A stretch of DNA of 26,472 nucleotides from Hyphomicrobium sp. (GTDB lineage: Bacteria; Pseudomonadota; Alphaproteobacteria; Rhizobiales; Hyphomicrobiaceae). The notes under the pieces were generated by a model. It ran no database searches. It was not told where the DNA came from and saw nothing but the letters and a program-made list of their open reading frames with translations. Shown here in pieces: positions 1 through 7,387 of this stretch (within the stretch, counting starts at the first letter, position 1; the number at the start of each line of letters is the position of its first letter). Location: the NCBI GenBank assembly GCA_030598645.1, contig JAUVPN010000001.1, forward strand, positions 1 to 26,472. Reading direction: 5' to 3'. Made by a program: the position numbers and the translations under genes.

Positions 1-66
1 CAACTTGCCTTTGGCAAAATGAGCGCGTATCCGAAGGATCGGCTGGAGGTTGAGCCGAGATTATGT

Positions 67-143
67 GGTCCCGTAGCTCAGTTGGATAGAGCATCTGCCT
101 TCTAAGCAGAGGGTCGCAGGTTCGAATCCTGCCGGGATCGCCA
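67..143 (+). tRNA. tRNA-Arg (anticodon UCU)
   Basis: The sequence folds as a full cloverleaf of 77 nt. The acceptor stem GGTCCCG pairs with CGGGATC (one G-T wobble), followed by discriminator G and an encoded CCA. The D-arm holds the usual AGCTCAGTTGG. The anticodon stem TCTGC/GCAGA encloses loop CTTCTAA, giving anticodon TCT, which reads AGA. The T-arm holds GGTTCGAATCC. AGA is a rare codon in GC-rich alphaproteobacteria. The gene stands alone; the next gene converges on it from the minus strand. The 66 bases upstream hold only a small hairpin (TTGCC/GGCAA at 5-17) and no recognisable gene. Confidence 0.97.
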
Positions 144-197
144 AATCACATTTTGCCGGACGACAGTTTCGGGGTTTATGGGACTAAGACGCCGCCG

Positions 198-593
198 TCA
201 GGCCAACCCGGCATAAAGAAGCACAACACCGAACACGATCACGCCGATGCCAAAGGGTACCGTTGCTTCGCCAGCAAACGGGACGACATTCACCCAGTCC
301 AGATAGCGGCGTCGAATTGCCAACAGGAGCCCGCCCTTAATCAACGTCGACCACGCAAGCAATGAAACAACGATGGCTAACGGGCCAGTCCACAGATTGT
401 GAACCGCAACCATCGCCGCACCGAGCGCGAATGTGAATGCCCCTGTCAGGAAGCCAAGTGCTGTGTTTTCGCGCAACTCCTCAATGATAGTGGCGTAGCT
501 ATTCCGAGCGGTGAGCAAACCGATACCTACGGCTATCATGTAAAGGCCAATAAACACCGCCAGGATCTGTGTCACTGATAGCGCCTCAATCAT
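198..593 (-). CDS. four-helix integral membrane protein, unknown function
   Basis: This 131-residue protein is almost entirely hydrophobic. About four membrane helices are visible: residues 5-27, 43-65, 68-93 and 108-130. A short basic loop (AIRRRYLDW) lies between the third and fourth. The start is an ATG preceded by an excellent ribosome site, GAGGAGGAGAACG, a few bases upstream, which makes expression as a real gene likely. I do not recognise a named family, and no catalytic or metal-binding motif is visible. It converges on tRNA-Arg. A perfect inverted repeat at 717-731, about 125 bp upstream of the start, could be its operator. Confidence 0.75.
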   Translation of the reverse strand: MIEALSVTQILAVFIGLYMIAVGIGLLTARNSYATIIEELRENTALGFLTGAFTFALGAAMVAVHNLWTGPLAIVVSLLAWSTLIKGGLLLAIRRRYLDWVNVVPFAGEATVPFGIGVIVFGVVLLYAGLA

Positions 594-716
594 CGTTCTC
601 CTCCTCTAGCGGACGTGAAAGAAGGTCCAAGTCTTAACAACCAAATCTGTGGTCCATTGCATCGAACACGAAGCGCAGCTGTGACCGGAGCTATGCGGAA
701 ACGGGTCTAGTTCATA

Positions 717-731
717 ACCCTTATAAAGGGT
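717..731. repeat. inverted repeat ACCCTT-ATA-AAGGGT
   Basis: Two perfect 6-bp arms are separated by ATA. It lies in the 259-bp gap between the membrane protein (start 593) and the 3' end of the methyltransferase gene, so it sits in the upstream region of the membrane protein gene. It is short for a terminator and has no T tract, so a protein-binding site is the more likely reading. That is inference. Confidence 0.35.
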
Positions 732-852
732 AGCAATGGCCATCGGGTCCGATGCACCAATGTCGGCTTATGGGAAAGAGCAGACAATTCAATCTTGCTC
801 TACTAAGTGCACCTTTGGACTCTGGTGCACATTTGCGAGGAGGCTCAGTAAT

Positions 853-1608
853 TCAAGTCGATTTCTCACCATATATAACGGCACCACCTAGCCGGCCTTC
901 CCGAATTTCTGAGAGTAAGCCGCCGTAGCTTCCAAGGACGTGCGCAAAGCCGTCGGGACCCACCAATCGCTCTATCGCATCGCGCTTGGCCTTAATCTGA
1001 CTAATGAGCGCAACGTACCAACGTTCATAGTCATCGTGTAGCTCCCTCACCTCTTGTAACCGCCAGCCTCCGGTCTCCAGTGTTTCAGTCAACCCCGCCA
1101 TCCTTGGCGGATTAGGGAGGAAGGGAATACCCGGGCTTACGGTCGGCGCCCCTTGGTAACCACCGCGATCTACGTAGTCGAAGATAACCAGTCGGGCCTT
1201 TGACTTGCCTCGATCAGCTAACGAACGCAGGCCGACTGCATGGTCCCCTAAGGCATAGAGAACATTAAAAAGGGTGACGACATCGAAGCACCTGTCCAAG
1301 TGCAGAGCGAGTTCGTTGATGTTGCAGCATACGAACGTCAAGTCCGGATAAACCTCCTGTGCATGCGCAATAGACTCAGCTTCGACATCGATACCAGTGA
1401 CCTGACCCCAGCCATTGCGTTGCATGTATGCTGCCGTGCCGCCACGCCCACAGCCGGCGTCCAGAATGCATTGATTTGAATCTTTGGGGACCTCTCTCAT
1501 TGCCCGCTCGATTGCTTCCTCTTCGCCAGCATGGGCAAAGTCGGCATCGCGTACCAACGCGAGAACGCGTTTACCTTGGAAGGAGTTCATGGCGAATTGT
1601 CTTGGCAT
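853..1608 (-). CDS. class I SAM-dependent methyltransferase
   Basis: This Rossmann-fold methyltransferase of 251 residues transfers a methyl group from S-adenosylmethionine to an unknown acceptor. Motif I is LDAGCGRGG at residues 49-57. The acidic residue that binds the ribose is D74 in TGIDVEAES. The post-motif segment FDVVTLFNVLYAL follows. The segment DFAHAGEEEAIERA ahead of motif I resembles small-molecule methyltransferases more than DNA or rRNA enzymes, but the substrate cannot be read from sequence. I chose the ATG at 1608 because TTGAGG lies nine bases upstream; a TTG at 1623 would add five residues. The gene stands alone, with long non-coding flanks on both sides. Confidence 0.82.
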   Translation of the reverse strand: MPRQFAMNSFQGKRVLALVRDADFAHAGEEEAIERAMREVPKDSNQCILDAGCGRGGTAAYMQRNGWGQVTGIDVEAESIAHAQEVYPDLTFVCCNINELALHLDRCFDVVTLFNVLYALGDHAVGLRSLADRGKSKARLVIFDYVDRGGYQGAPTVSPGIPFLPNPPRMAGLTETLETGGWRLQEVRELHDDYERWYVALISQIKAKRDAIERLVGPDGFAHVLGSYGGLLSEIREGRLGGAVIYGEKST

Positions 1609-1935
1609 TTGACTGAACCTCAATTGAGATTACCCCGGCGTCAACAAGTCTTGGGCCACAAACAGACCAGTGCCCGGGACCTTCAACGCTCCATACGCTT
1701 ATTGCCATCTGACACTTCGAAAGATGGTGGACACAGGCGCGTGATGACTCAGTCAAGCCACCTCTGAATGACGACGGCAATCGTATCCATTTTTACGCTC
1801 GTTGGTTCTGGCCGCTGTGCGGCGGCTAACATGCATTATCTGCGAGCACAAAGGTCCCGTGAAGCGGCTTGCTATGAGCAACTTTCTGGCGACAATTACT
1901 CGAGCTAGAGGGGGCGCCGATCTCGGAGGATGACT
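1609..1935. other. intergenic region, no supported gene
   Basis: This is the shared upstream region of the methyltransferase (minus strand) and the 56-residue protein (plus strand), so promoters for both should lie here. A 25-codon open frame beginning with ATG near 1832 and ending near 1909 has no clear ribosome site and was not called. No convincing -35/-10 pair or repeat was found. Confidence 0.4.
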
Positions 1936-2106
1936 ATGAAATATGTCTTGATCCTATTTCTTGTGAACGCGCCTACAACCGATGTGAGGATGCAGGAGTT
2001 CAACAGCAAGCAGACTTGTAAAGATGCAGGAAGGCTCATCACGAAGAAGCTCATTAAAGACAGGGCTACCACTACTGGCGGACAGTTTGTGTGTGAGAAG
2101 AAATAA
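1936..2106 (+). CDS. small protein of 56 residues with a hydrophobic N-terminus
   Basis: This short reading frame runs from ATG at 1936 to TAA at 2104-2106. The start is set by GGAGG six bases upstream; an ATG at 1930 overlaps that ribosome site and is less likely. The product begins MKYVLILFLVNAP, a short hydrophobic stretch like a signal or membrane segment, continues with a polar body rich in Lys and Thr, and ends QFVCEKK. It has two cysteines, one near the middle (SKQTCKDAG) and one near the end, which could form a disulfide if exported. The layout resembles small orphan proteins common in Rhizobiales, but I know of no function. Open frames on the opposite strand are judged to be shadows. 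Confidence 0.6.
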   Translation: MKYVLILFLVNAPTTDVRMQEFNSKQTCKDAGRLITKKLIKDRATTTGGQFVCEKK

Positions 2107-2626
2107 GAGCACCCAAGCACTAGAATGACTGCGCAACATTCTCGAGCCGCAGTTCCCACCAGCCGACAAGTCCTGCACGCCACGGCACAAACACGTCGCT
2201 AAGACGGTAGCTGAGCTGTGTAGGCGCGCTCAATTTCAATCTGCAAACACGGGGCGGCCGCTGCCGAGGCCAATAATCTGCATAGCAACTGATGGCCCAA
2301 CCTACGTGTCGGCCAAGGCAGTACGTTCGAGTGAGGGTCGATGCAAGTCCCGCTATCGCTCGGACGCAGCGGCGGTTAGTCGGTGGGCGCGACTATCGTG
2401 TCATTCAATTGTAGTCATTGCCGATCTGGGGCTCCTAAGGTCTTCTTCAATTCATTGAACTCGTCTCGATTGGCGTACGAGCCTGCCTTGATCCATTAAG
2501 ATTAACGCTGGGAACCAAAAAAGGGGTTTCGACCGGAAAGGAACAGCATGACATGAGCCGAACCCCTATGGGATAACCGCGGAAAGGATTACGTTAAAAA
2601 GCCAACATGCAATCAAAGAGGGTGCC
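2107..2626. other. intergenic region with a possible gene remnant and an inverted repeat
   Basis: No intact gene is supported across these 520 bases. Two things stand out. A short minus-strand open stretch at 2415-2495 looks protein-like and is listed separately. AGGGGTT at 2522-2528 and AACCCCT at 2561-2567 form seven-base arms with a loop of about 32 bases, some 60 bp upstream of the secreted-protein gene. The region just before that gene is A-rich and probably carries its promoter. Confidence 0.4.
2415..2495 (-). pseudogene. possible remnant of a SPOR-like C-terminus
   Basis: On the minus strand, between an in-frame TAA (2496-2498) and a TGA (2415-2417), the frame reads about 26 residues beginning WIKAGSYANRDEFNELKKTL. 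The pattern GSYANR...F..LKKTL resembles the start of SPOR (peptidoglycan-binding) domains, which often read VQxGSFxNRxxAxxLxxxL. There is no start codon and no continuation upstream in this frame. If the resemblance is real, this is the tail of a decayed gene. It could equally be chance. Confidence 0.2.
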
Positions 2627-3388
2627 GTGTACGCCAGAAATCTTATGACATTAGCTGTTGCAGCCGTCGTTCTCGCCACCACTTCGGGGGCAGAGGAGTG
2701 GGACGAGGGCATCGCCCGGACTGCAAGAAACCATGGCCCTATTCCACTGATGACACTAGGTATCGACTACGAGAACTTTGCTATTGGCCCTCATTCTTTG
2801 CAGGGCGAGTTGGTTCTCCGGGTGTGCAGGGACCCCCAAGCAAGCACCGACGTTACTGTTGTCAATGCTGTTCCTCAGCAAGCAACAAGCCCTCAATTAG
2901 AGTTGAAACAATTGTACTATGGCTGTGGCGATATCGAAGGCGCGCAATTTTTCGTAAAACTAATTACGAAGAAGTTTGCTGGTTTGGCAGGTATAATAGA
3001 GCCTAAAAGCTCATCAGGTTGGGCAAACGTACGACTTGCCGAAGGCTACAGCGGAGACCATGCATTAATAAACGTCCGCACGCCTCAGAAGTATATCATT
3101 GAGATTCCTAAGAAGGAGGGTGACGACGCTTACAAAGTGCAGTTTGAAATCTACAACACCACGTGGCCCTTAGGTCGGAAAGTATGGCTCCACTCAAACG
3201 ATATCAACCAGGAGTTAGTAAAAGAAGCCAGAAAGATCGTAGTGCTTCAGACCAAATTCGAAGATGACCGGGATGCTAAAGTCCCGGAGAAAACGATCAG
3301 GTACGCTCGATGCGATTCAGCAGAAGTAACCTGCAAGAAGGCCGAAGGTCCGGATAGATGGTTGGAAGACGGCCAGTCCAGCGATTAG
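2627..3388 (+). CDS. secreted protein of unknown function with four cysteines
   Basis: The protein has 253 residues. The start is GTG with AGAGGG five bases upstream; an ATG at codon 7 (2645) is the alternative. Residues 1-22 form a signal peptide (hydrophobic core LAVAAVVLATTSGA), so the product should be exported to the periplasm or beyond. The mature part is mixed and polar, with four cysteines at 67, 100, 229 and 236, an even number consistent with two disulfides. Beta-strand-like stretches such as YIIEIPKK and YKVQFEIYN suggest a largely beta fold. I recognise no family and no catalytic motif. It stands alone, about 220 bp ahead of the Thr/Pro-rich membrane protein on the same strand. 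Codon third positions look less GC-biased than in the cys genes. Confidence 0.72.
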   Translation: MYARNLMTLAVAAVVLATTSGAEEWDEGIARTARNHGPIPLMTLGIDYENFAIGPHSLQGELVLRVCRDPQASTDVTVVNAVPQQATSPQLELKQLYYGCGDIEGAQFFVKLITKKFAGLAGIIEPKSSSGWANVRLAEGYSGDHALINVRTPQKYIIEIPKKEGDDAYKVQFEIYNTTWPLGRKVWLHSNDINQELVKEARKIVVLQTKFEDDRDAKVPEKTIRYARCDSAEVTCKKAEGPDRWLEDGQSSD

Positions 3389-3609
3389 AGAGCGTGGTGA
3401 TTTGAACCACTTATCGGGTAGACTAAAGCAAACCTTATCCGATAAGACCTAAAGAACAGAGCTTCCGATTGGACGACCCAAATTCAGCTCACTCTCGTTG
3501 CCGGAGCCGGTCCCGGGCAAATTTCTTTCGTCGCTGAACTTGCAAGCAAACCGTTCCATCTCAGTCTGCTTCTATGGCGGACTACGCTTAGACTACGAAA
3601 AAATGCTTA

Positions 3610-4437
3610 TTGCGAAAGACCGGCGCCCATGCGCCCCAGGCCATAATTGGCCTCATAGCATCTTACACGCTTATCGCTTGGATTGTCTTAGCTGGTCGAA
3701 GTGCCTATGCTGGCTGGCTTGGTTCACCGAATTGGGGAGCTAGCTCAGTGATTACGCCCGTCCGGATGATCATCTTCATCTTAGCATTAACCGCCATCGG
3801 TTGGTTCGTATCGCGCATCGATACCGCTTCTAACTCCGGCCCGGCAACGACAACTATCTCTGAGACGATGCCGGCGCCGACTGAATCAGCTCCGACCATT
3901 CCGCTGGCTAGACCTAAGCTTGATGGCGACGATGCGGCGACTGTACTTGCTGCTAGCACGACGCCAACCGGCAGGACTCCGCCCAAGCCACGCCCTAAGC
4001 CTGAGCTTTATGACGACGATGCAACGACTGGGCCTGCCTCTGAAGCGACGCCAACGTCATCGCAGGAGGCTCCGCCCATACCACCGGCCAAGCCTGAGCT
4101 TTATGGCGACGATACGACGACGGTGCTTGCCGCTGAAACGACGCCGGCGTCTACGACTGAGCTTGCAGATGTTGGCATGGAAACGTCACCTGCAATTGAA
4201 ACGACAACGGCGCCGACAACGAATACTACGCCCGATATGCTTGCCAATTTCGTCGACTATGTTGAACGCAGAGATGACGAGATCATTGTCGACGTACCGA
4301 CTACCCACGTAGAGACTAGTGGCAACAAGAAAACCCGCGTGAAGGTTCGCGCACCCTACACAAAGATCGATGTCGACACTAAACGCCGAATGGTTCGTAT
4401 CCGCGTGCCCTACTACAACGGCGATATACGTTGGTGA
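3610..4437 (+). CDS. membrane-anchored Thr/Pro-rich repeat protein, unknown function
   Basis: The protein has 275 residues in three parts. Residues about 10-29 and 50-68 are two membrane helices. Residues 71-210 are a low-complexity linker rich in Thr, Pro, Ala and Glu, holding three copies of a 20-residue unit at 100-119, 129-148 and 160-179 (consensus KPELYGDD.TTVLAA.TTP). Residues 213-275 form a compact, charged, probably beta domain, with segments DDEIIVDVP, TRVKVRAPY and MVRIRVPYYNGDIRW, likely held away from the membrane by the linker. The start is TTG at 3610, because an in-frame TAG lies at 3589; the next ATG, at 3766, would lose the first helix. The linker type suggests a spacer through the periplasm or cell wall, which is inference. 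No family recognised. Confidence 0.68.
   Translation: MRKTGAHAPQAIIGLIASYTLIAWIVLAGRSAYAGWLGSPNWGASSVITPVRMIIFILALTAIGWFVSRIDTASNSGPATTTISETMPAPTESAPTIPLARPKLDGDDAATVLAASTTPTGRTPPKPRPKPELYDDDATTGPASEATPTSSQEAPPIPPAKPELYGDDTTTVLAAETTPASTTELADVGMETSPAIETTTAPTTNTTPDMLANFVDYVERRDDEIIVDVPTTHVETSGNKKTRVKVRAPYTKIDVDTKRRMVRIRVPYYNGDIRW
3910..4149 (+). repeat. three degenerate in-frame repeats within the Thr/Pro linker
   Basis: Three related units are encoded here. The second and third are nearly identical at the DNA level: AAGCCTGAGCTTTATG begins at 3997 and again at 4090, a period of 93 bp. The first unit, with AAGCTTGATGGCGAC at 3916, is six bases shorter in its core and more diverged. The copies encode KLDGDD, PELYDDD and PELYGDD followed by Thr/Ala-rich tails. 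The repeat number is likely to vary between strains. Confidence 0.6.
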
Positions 4438-4852
4438 TGAGCCCGGCGTCACAACTATCCCAGCGCGATTCGCAAAGTTCGCTTATTCCCAGACGCGGAC
4501 ATAACGCCTCTAGTTTAAATCGTTAGTAATGCCTGGGACGAACAAGTAAGCAGCTTTCAGGCGTCCGCTTGCTCTACTATGGCTGGCACGCCATCCACTT
4601 CTACGGCTGGTAGCGCCGTGTATTTCCAATCTTAGGGGGGCAAGAAGCCTCCATGTGCGTAAAGAATTGGAATGCCTCTGACCGCAGAGAACTCCCGCGT
4701 TTGCGCACCACAACTCCGCGATATAAATAGAGTGCAAGTTCAGGAGCGGATCAACACGCTCCAGTCCTTGCCAGAATTATGAATGTTCGATTCACTCGCA
4801 AACGCCTGCGCAATTGCGAAACAAATCGATTGGATGAAGTAAGGAGTTCATT
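4438..4852. other. intergenic region, no supported gene
   Basis: These 415 bases lie between two plus-strand genes. A 75-codon open frame on the minus strand (4510-4737) has no ribosome site and an unlikely composition, and is not called. The last 100 bases are A/T-richer and lead into the strong ribosome site of the next gene, so its promoter is probably here. No clear terminator was found for the gene ending at 4437. Confidence 0.4.
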
Positions 4853-5302
4853 GTGAACCAGATCGATATTTGCGCTGGCCTACTGGAAGACAATAGGCAT
4901 CACCTTAGGAAGTTGCAATCAGGCGAGATTAGAATCCGCCGTTATGACAACCGTGAAGAAGCTGATGTAACGGCACAAGAGATCAGGCTCTGCAAGGGCA
5001 CGATCGCGCTGCTAGAGCACCTATACGAATTGACATTAGAAAAAATTTGCCAAGAAAATCGCCAAGCCAAACGCCTTGTAATCTTTGAGCGCATCACGGG
5101 CCTCCTGATTCCCATCAGCGCCTTCGCCGCAATGCTTGTTTTTACTGGTTGGTTTGGCATGCAGGGGGAGGATCGCTGGATCGTGTCCGCTTCGATCCCC
5201 CTCGCCGGTCTGCTTTTGAAGGCAAAGGATTGGTCTTTGGCCGTTACCGTGCTTGTTGTCGTGGCTATCTATACTGCCGGCCCACTTCTGCTCGGCGCGT
5301 GA
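4853..5302 (+). CDS. membrane protein with N-terminal helical cytoplasmic domain, unknown function
   Basis: The protein has 149 residues. The start is GTG, set by AAGGAG six bases upstream. Residues 1-78 are polar and strongly helical, with heptad-like spacing of Leu/Ile (LLEDNRHHLRKL, IALLEHLYELTLEKI), suggesting a coiled coil or four-helix head. Residues 82-147 contain two or three membrane helices (ITGLLIPISAFAAMLVF, SIPLAGLL, LAVTVLVVVAIYTAGPLLL). No catalytic motif is visible. The layout recalls small sensor or scaffold membrane proteins, but I cannot assign a family. Downstream, the GNAT gene converges on it with 92 bp between stop codons. Confidence 0.68.
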   Translation: MNQIDICAGLLEDNRHHLRKLQSGEIRIRRYDNREEADVTAQEIRLCKGTIALLEHLYELTLEKICQENRQAKRLVIFERITGLLIPISAFAAMLVFTGWFGMQGEDRWIVSASIPLAGLLLKAKDWSLAVTVLVVVAIYTAGPLLLGA

Positions 5303-5394
5303 ACCGCGCGAAGAACGCTACCTGTCATTTTTGGCAATGGCACGCAGCAGCGTTGAGCCGGACCGTTTAGAGAATTCTAGGAATCGCGTGCCCC

Positions 5395-5841
5395 TCAGAC
5401 CGGAACGCTATAGAGAACGAAATCCGTCTTGGACTGATAGGTATCATAAAGCCTCCGGCCAGCGTAATTGAATTCTTGCGTGAGCCAGTTGACGGCAGGC
5501 AGGCCTTTGTCCCTTGCGAAGGCCTGCACATGGTCGATCATTAGTCGTCCAGCCCCCGAGCCACGCTGAGCCGGATCTACATATAGGTCGCTTAGATAGC
5601 ATACCATGCTGGCACTCAGTGAGCTGTGCATCAGCTGATACTGAACAAAGCCAACAATGTGCCCTTTTGTATCCACGACCAGGTCGCACCAGAAATTGTT
5701 TTCGGGGTCAAAGATCCAGTCCCAGACACGATCGATCCCACCGCCTGGAATATTGAGCTCGTAGAACTCAGCATAATTTTGAAACAGTTCTTCCCACCGA
5801 AGACGGTCGGTTTTGTCAAGCGCGCGAATTGAATGGATCAT
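5395..5841 (-). CDS. GNAT-family N-acetyltransferase
   Basis: The protein has 148 residues, a normal single GNAT domain. It should transfer an acetyl group from acetyl-CoA to an amine on an unknown substrate. The acetyl-CoA motif A is clear: strand LSDLYVDP at 83-90, then the pyrophosphate-binding turn R93-G-S-G-A-G-R and helix LMIDHVQAFAR. The C-terminal part, NWLTQEFNYAGRRLYDTY, is typical of the family's last strand and helix, in which Asn/Tyr residues contact CoA. The N-terminus has the usual acceptor-side helices with a Trp-rich segment (RVWDWIFD). The ATG at 5841 has only a weak purine-rich sequence upstream. It is a lone gene, so context gives no substrate. Confidence 0.88.
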   Translation of the reverse strand: MIHSIRALDKTDRLRWEELFQNYAEFYELNIPGGGIDRVWDWIFDPENNFWCDLVVDTKGHIVGFVQYQLMHSSLSASMVCYLSDLYVDPAQRGSGAGRLMIDHVQAFARDKGLPAVNWLTQEFNYAGRRLYDTYQSKTDFVLYSVPV

Positions 5842-6214
5842 TAGTCGTTCTACTCTCTAATTGCGTGGGCTGCGCGTTGTGGGACTCTGATGCCTGAGGT
5901 TGATCGTGGCAATCGTGTGGCCAGCTAAGTGCTAATAACGTTCATTCGCCTATTGAGCTACGATGGCCAAGACTTTCCCGTATATCCGGGCGTGGTAAAT
6001 GCCCAAACATCAATTAGGCAACTCAACAACTCGATGTCGCAGGCGCGAGAGACGATAGGTCGATGACACCAATTCGATCGTGTATTAGACGGCGTCTTGG
6101 GGCGCATTGTGATTATTCCTAATCACGCCCAGGTCGACTTAGCAGAGGATTCTAAATCCGTTCTGGAAGAAACTGCCGACGTCCCAATTGAGAGCGGTGC
6201 GATAGTGAGCAGCC
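5842..6214. other. intergenic region, no supported gene
   Basis: These 373 bases lie between the start of the GNAT gene and the 3' end of the L,D-transpeptidase gene, both on the minus strand. Only open frames of a dozen codons occur, apart from a plus-strand frame starting at 6097 that mostly overlaps the transpeptidase gene in antisense and is rejected. The GNAT promoter should lie near 5850-5950. No terminator-like hairpin with a T tract was found downstream of the transpeptidase. Confidence 0.4.
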
Positions 6215-7294
6215 CTAATATCTGCTGTATCGACGACGCCGATAGTAGCGCCCACGAGGTTGTGGGTAGCTGTAGGCATAAAAAGATCCAGAAGCCCGGT
6301 AGCGTGGCCGCCGCGTCCTCGCCCTATAACGGCGGCGTGCTCGATTGTTACGCACCTTCCGTGGTCGATAGTTTCGAGCCCTCGATGAAGCTGGTCGCGT
6401 TCCACGCACGGCGATCTTTGTCAGTCCTTTTCCATGCTTGTGCACAAGGTTATAGAACTTCTTCGCGTTCGAAGTTCTCAGCCGGACGCAGCCGTGCGAC
6501 GCAGGGCGGCCAAGCTGCCCCACCGCGGTGGTCCCATGCACGGCATAGCCTTTATGGAAAAATACCGAGTATGGCATGGGCGAGTTGTAGTACTGCTTCG
6601 AATAGTGCATCCGCGAGGTCCACTGGGGCTTATAGAACCCAACCGGCGTGACATACCCGCTGCGCGCTGATGAAATCTTCCAGGTATGCAGCACACCCGA
6701 CTTGTCGGAAACTGTCAGCCTTTGCGTGGTCAAATTTACGTCTGCAAATAAGGTCGGTGCGGGCGGCTTCAGCAGCGCAGCCTTACTCACCTCGTCCGGC
6801 GTTCCCAATTCAACTGCTGCCATGAGCGCAGCATCCGCCGCCTGGTGGCCTCTGGGCTCAACGGCCTCTTCCTTCATGGGGGCGATGACCGTCCGCTCAG
6901 TTGGCTGGGAATTAGTGTCTCCTACAGATTGTCCGAATGCCGGACCCTTCGCATCACTTGCAGCAAATAATTTCGCTTCGGTTGGCTTCAAGGGCACGGC
7001 CTGCGCCATTTCCTCAGGCCTCTTGATTTCAATCGCCGCTATGAGGGCAGCATCTACCGCCTGGTCAGCCCTGGGCCCAACGGCCTCTTCCTTTATAGGC
7101 CCGACATCCGACAGCTCGGTCGATTGGGAAATGAAGCTTGTTCCAGGTTTTTTCGATGCGAGGCCCGCCGCATGAGTTGCTGGAACCAATTCAGGCGACT
7201 CAGCGGGTACGGGCCAAACAAATGGCAAAACAAAAAGGACCGCGGCAAACGACACACACAATTCACGAAACAAACCCATCAGTACTAATTTCAA
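6215..7294 (-). CDS. L,D-transpeptidase (YkuD domain) with duplicated linker segment and Arg-rich tail
   Basis: The enzyme forms or modifies peptidoglycan cross-links in the periplasm. Of its 359 residues, 1-28 are a signal or anchor segment (VSFAAVLFVLPFVWPVP). Residues 30-180 are a linker containing a 46-residue segment twice (66-111 and 139-184). The YkuD domain spans about 182-297, with the active-site motif H253-G-T...S266-H267-G268-C269-V-R-L; C269 is the nucleophile. Residues 300-359 are a Tyr/Arg-rich basic tail (RARRRYRARTRR, RYYRRRRYSRY) that could bind anionic cell-wall or outer-membrane material, an inference. The start is uncertain: TTG at 7294 or ATG at 7279; neither has a strong ribosome site. 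Similar short YkuD proteins with basic tails are common in Rhizobiales. Confidence 0.9.
   Translation of the reverse strand: MKLVLMGLFRELCVSFAAVLFVLPFVWPVPAESPELVPATHAAGLASKKPGTSFISQSTELSDVGPIKEEAVGPRADQAVDAALIAAIEIKRPEEMAQAVPLKPTEAKLFAASDAKGPAFGQSVGDTNSQPTERTVIAPMKEEAVEPRGHQAADAALMAAVELGTPDEVSKAALLKPPAPTLFADVNLTTQRLTVSDKSGVLHTWKISSARSGYVTPVGFYKPQWTSRMHYSKQYYNSPMPYSVFFHKGYAVHGTTAVGQLGRPASHGCVRLRTSNAKKFYNLVHKHGKGLTKIAVRGTRPASSRARNYRPRKVRNNRARRRYRARTRRPRYRASGSFYAYSYPQPRGRYYRRRRYSRY
6743..7099 (-). repeat. duplicated 46-codon segment inside the L,D-transpeptidase gene
   Basis: Residues 66-111 (7099 down to 6962) and 139-184 (6880 down to 6743) share the frame P.KEEAV.PR..QA.DAAL.AA followed by E...P.E...A..LKP....LFA. 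The two copies are 73 codons apart. They have diverged, but the DNA similarity is still plain (for example CGGCCTCTTCCTT in both). It looks like an internal duplication of a helical linker module. Confidence 0.7.
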
Positions 7295-7368
7295 CCCCAG
7301 CTGTGGTTGTAATCGATGGTCTCACCATACAAGGACGAGATCGGATGAGAGCTTAGCGCCGATGCTGT

Positions 7369-7387
7369 CTTAGTTCAACGAACTAAG
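7369..7387. repeat. inverted repeat CTTAGTTC-AAC-GAACTAAG
   Basis: Eight perfectly paired bases on each side of a three-base loop, about 75 bp upstream of the transpeptidase start. No T tract follows on either strand. The position suits an operator or a leader hairpin better than a terminator. Confidence 0.4.

Noticed and set aside
67..143. tRNA-Arg as a proven attachment site
   Set aside because: I looked for a second copy of the tRNA 3' end and for an integrase gene and saw neither in the window.
1905..2183. 92-codon open frame on the minus strand
   Set aside because: It is antisense to the 56-residue plus-strand gene, which has a strong ribosome site; the minus frame has none and its composition is unlikely.
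4510..4737. 75-codon minus-strand open frame
   Set aside because: No ribosome site, Trp/Arg/Ser-rich shadow-like composition, and no recognisable feature.
6097..6651. 184-codon plus-strand open frame
   Set aside because: Most of it is antisense to the L,D-transpeptidase, including the Arg-rich tail and active site, whose identity is certain.
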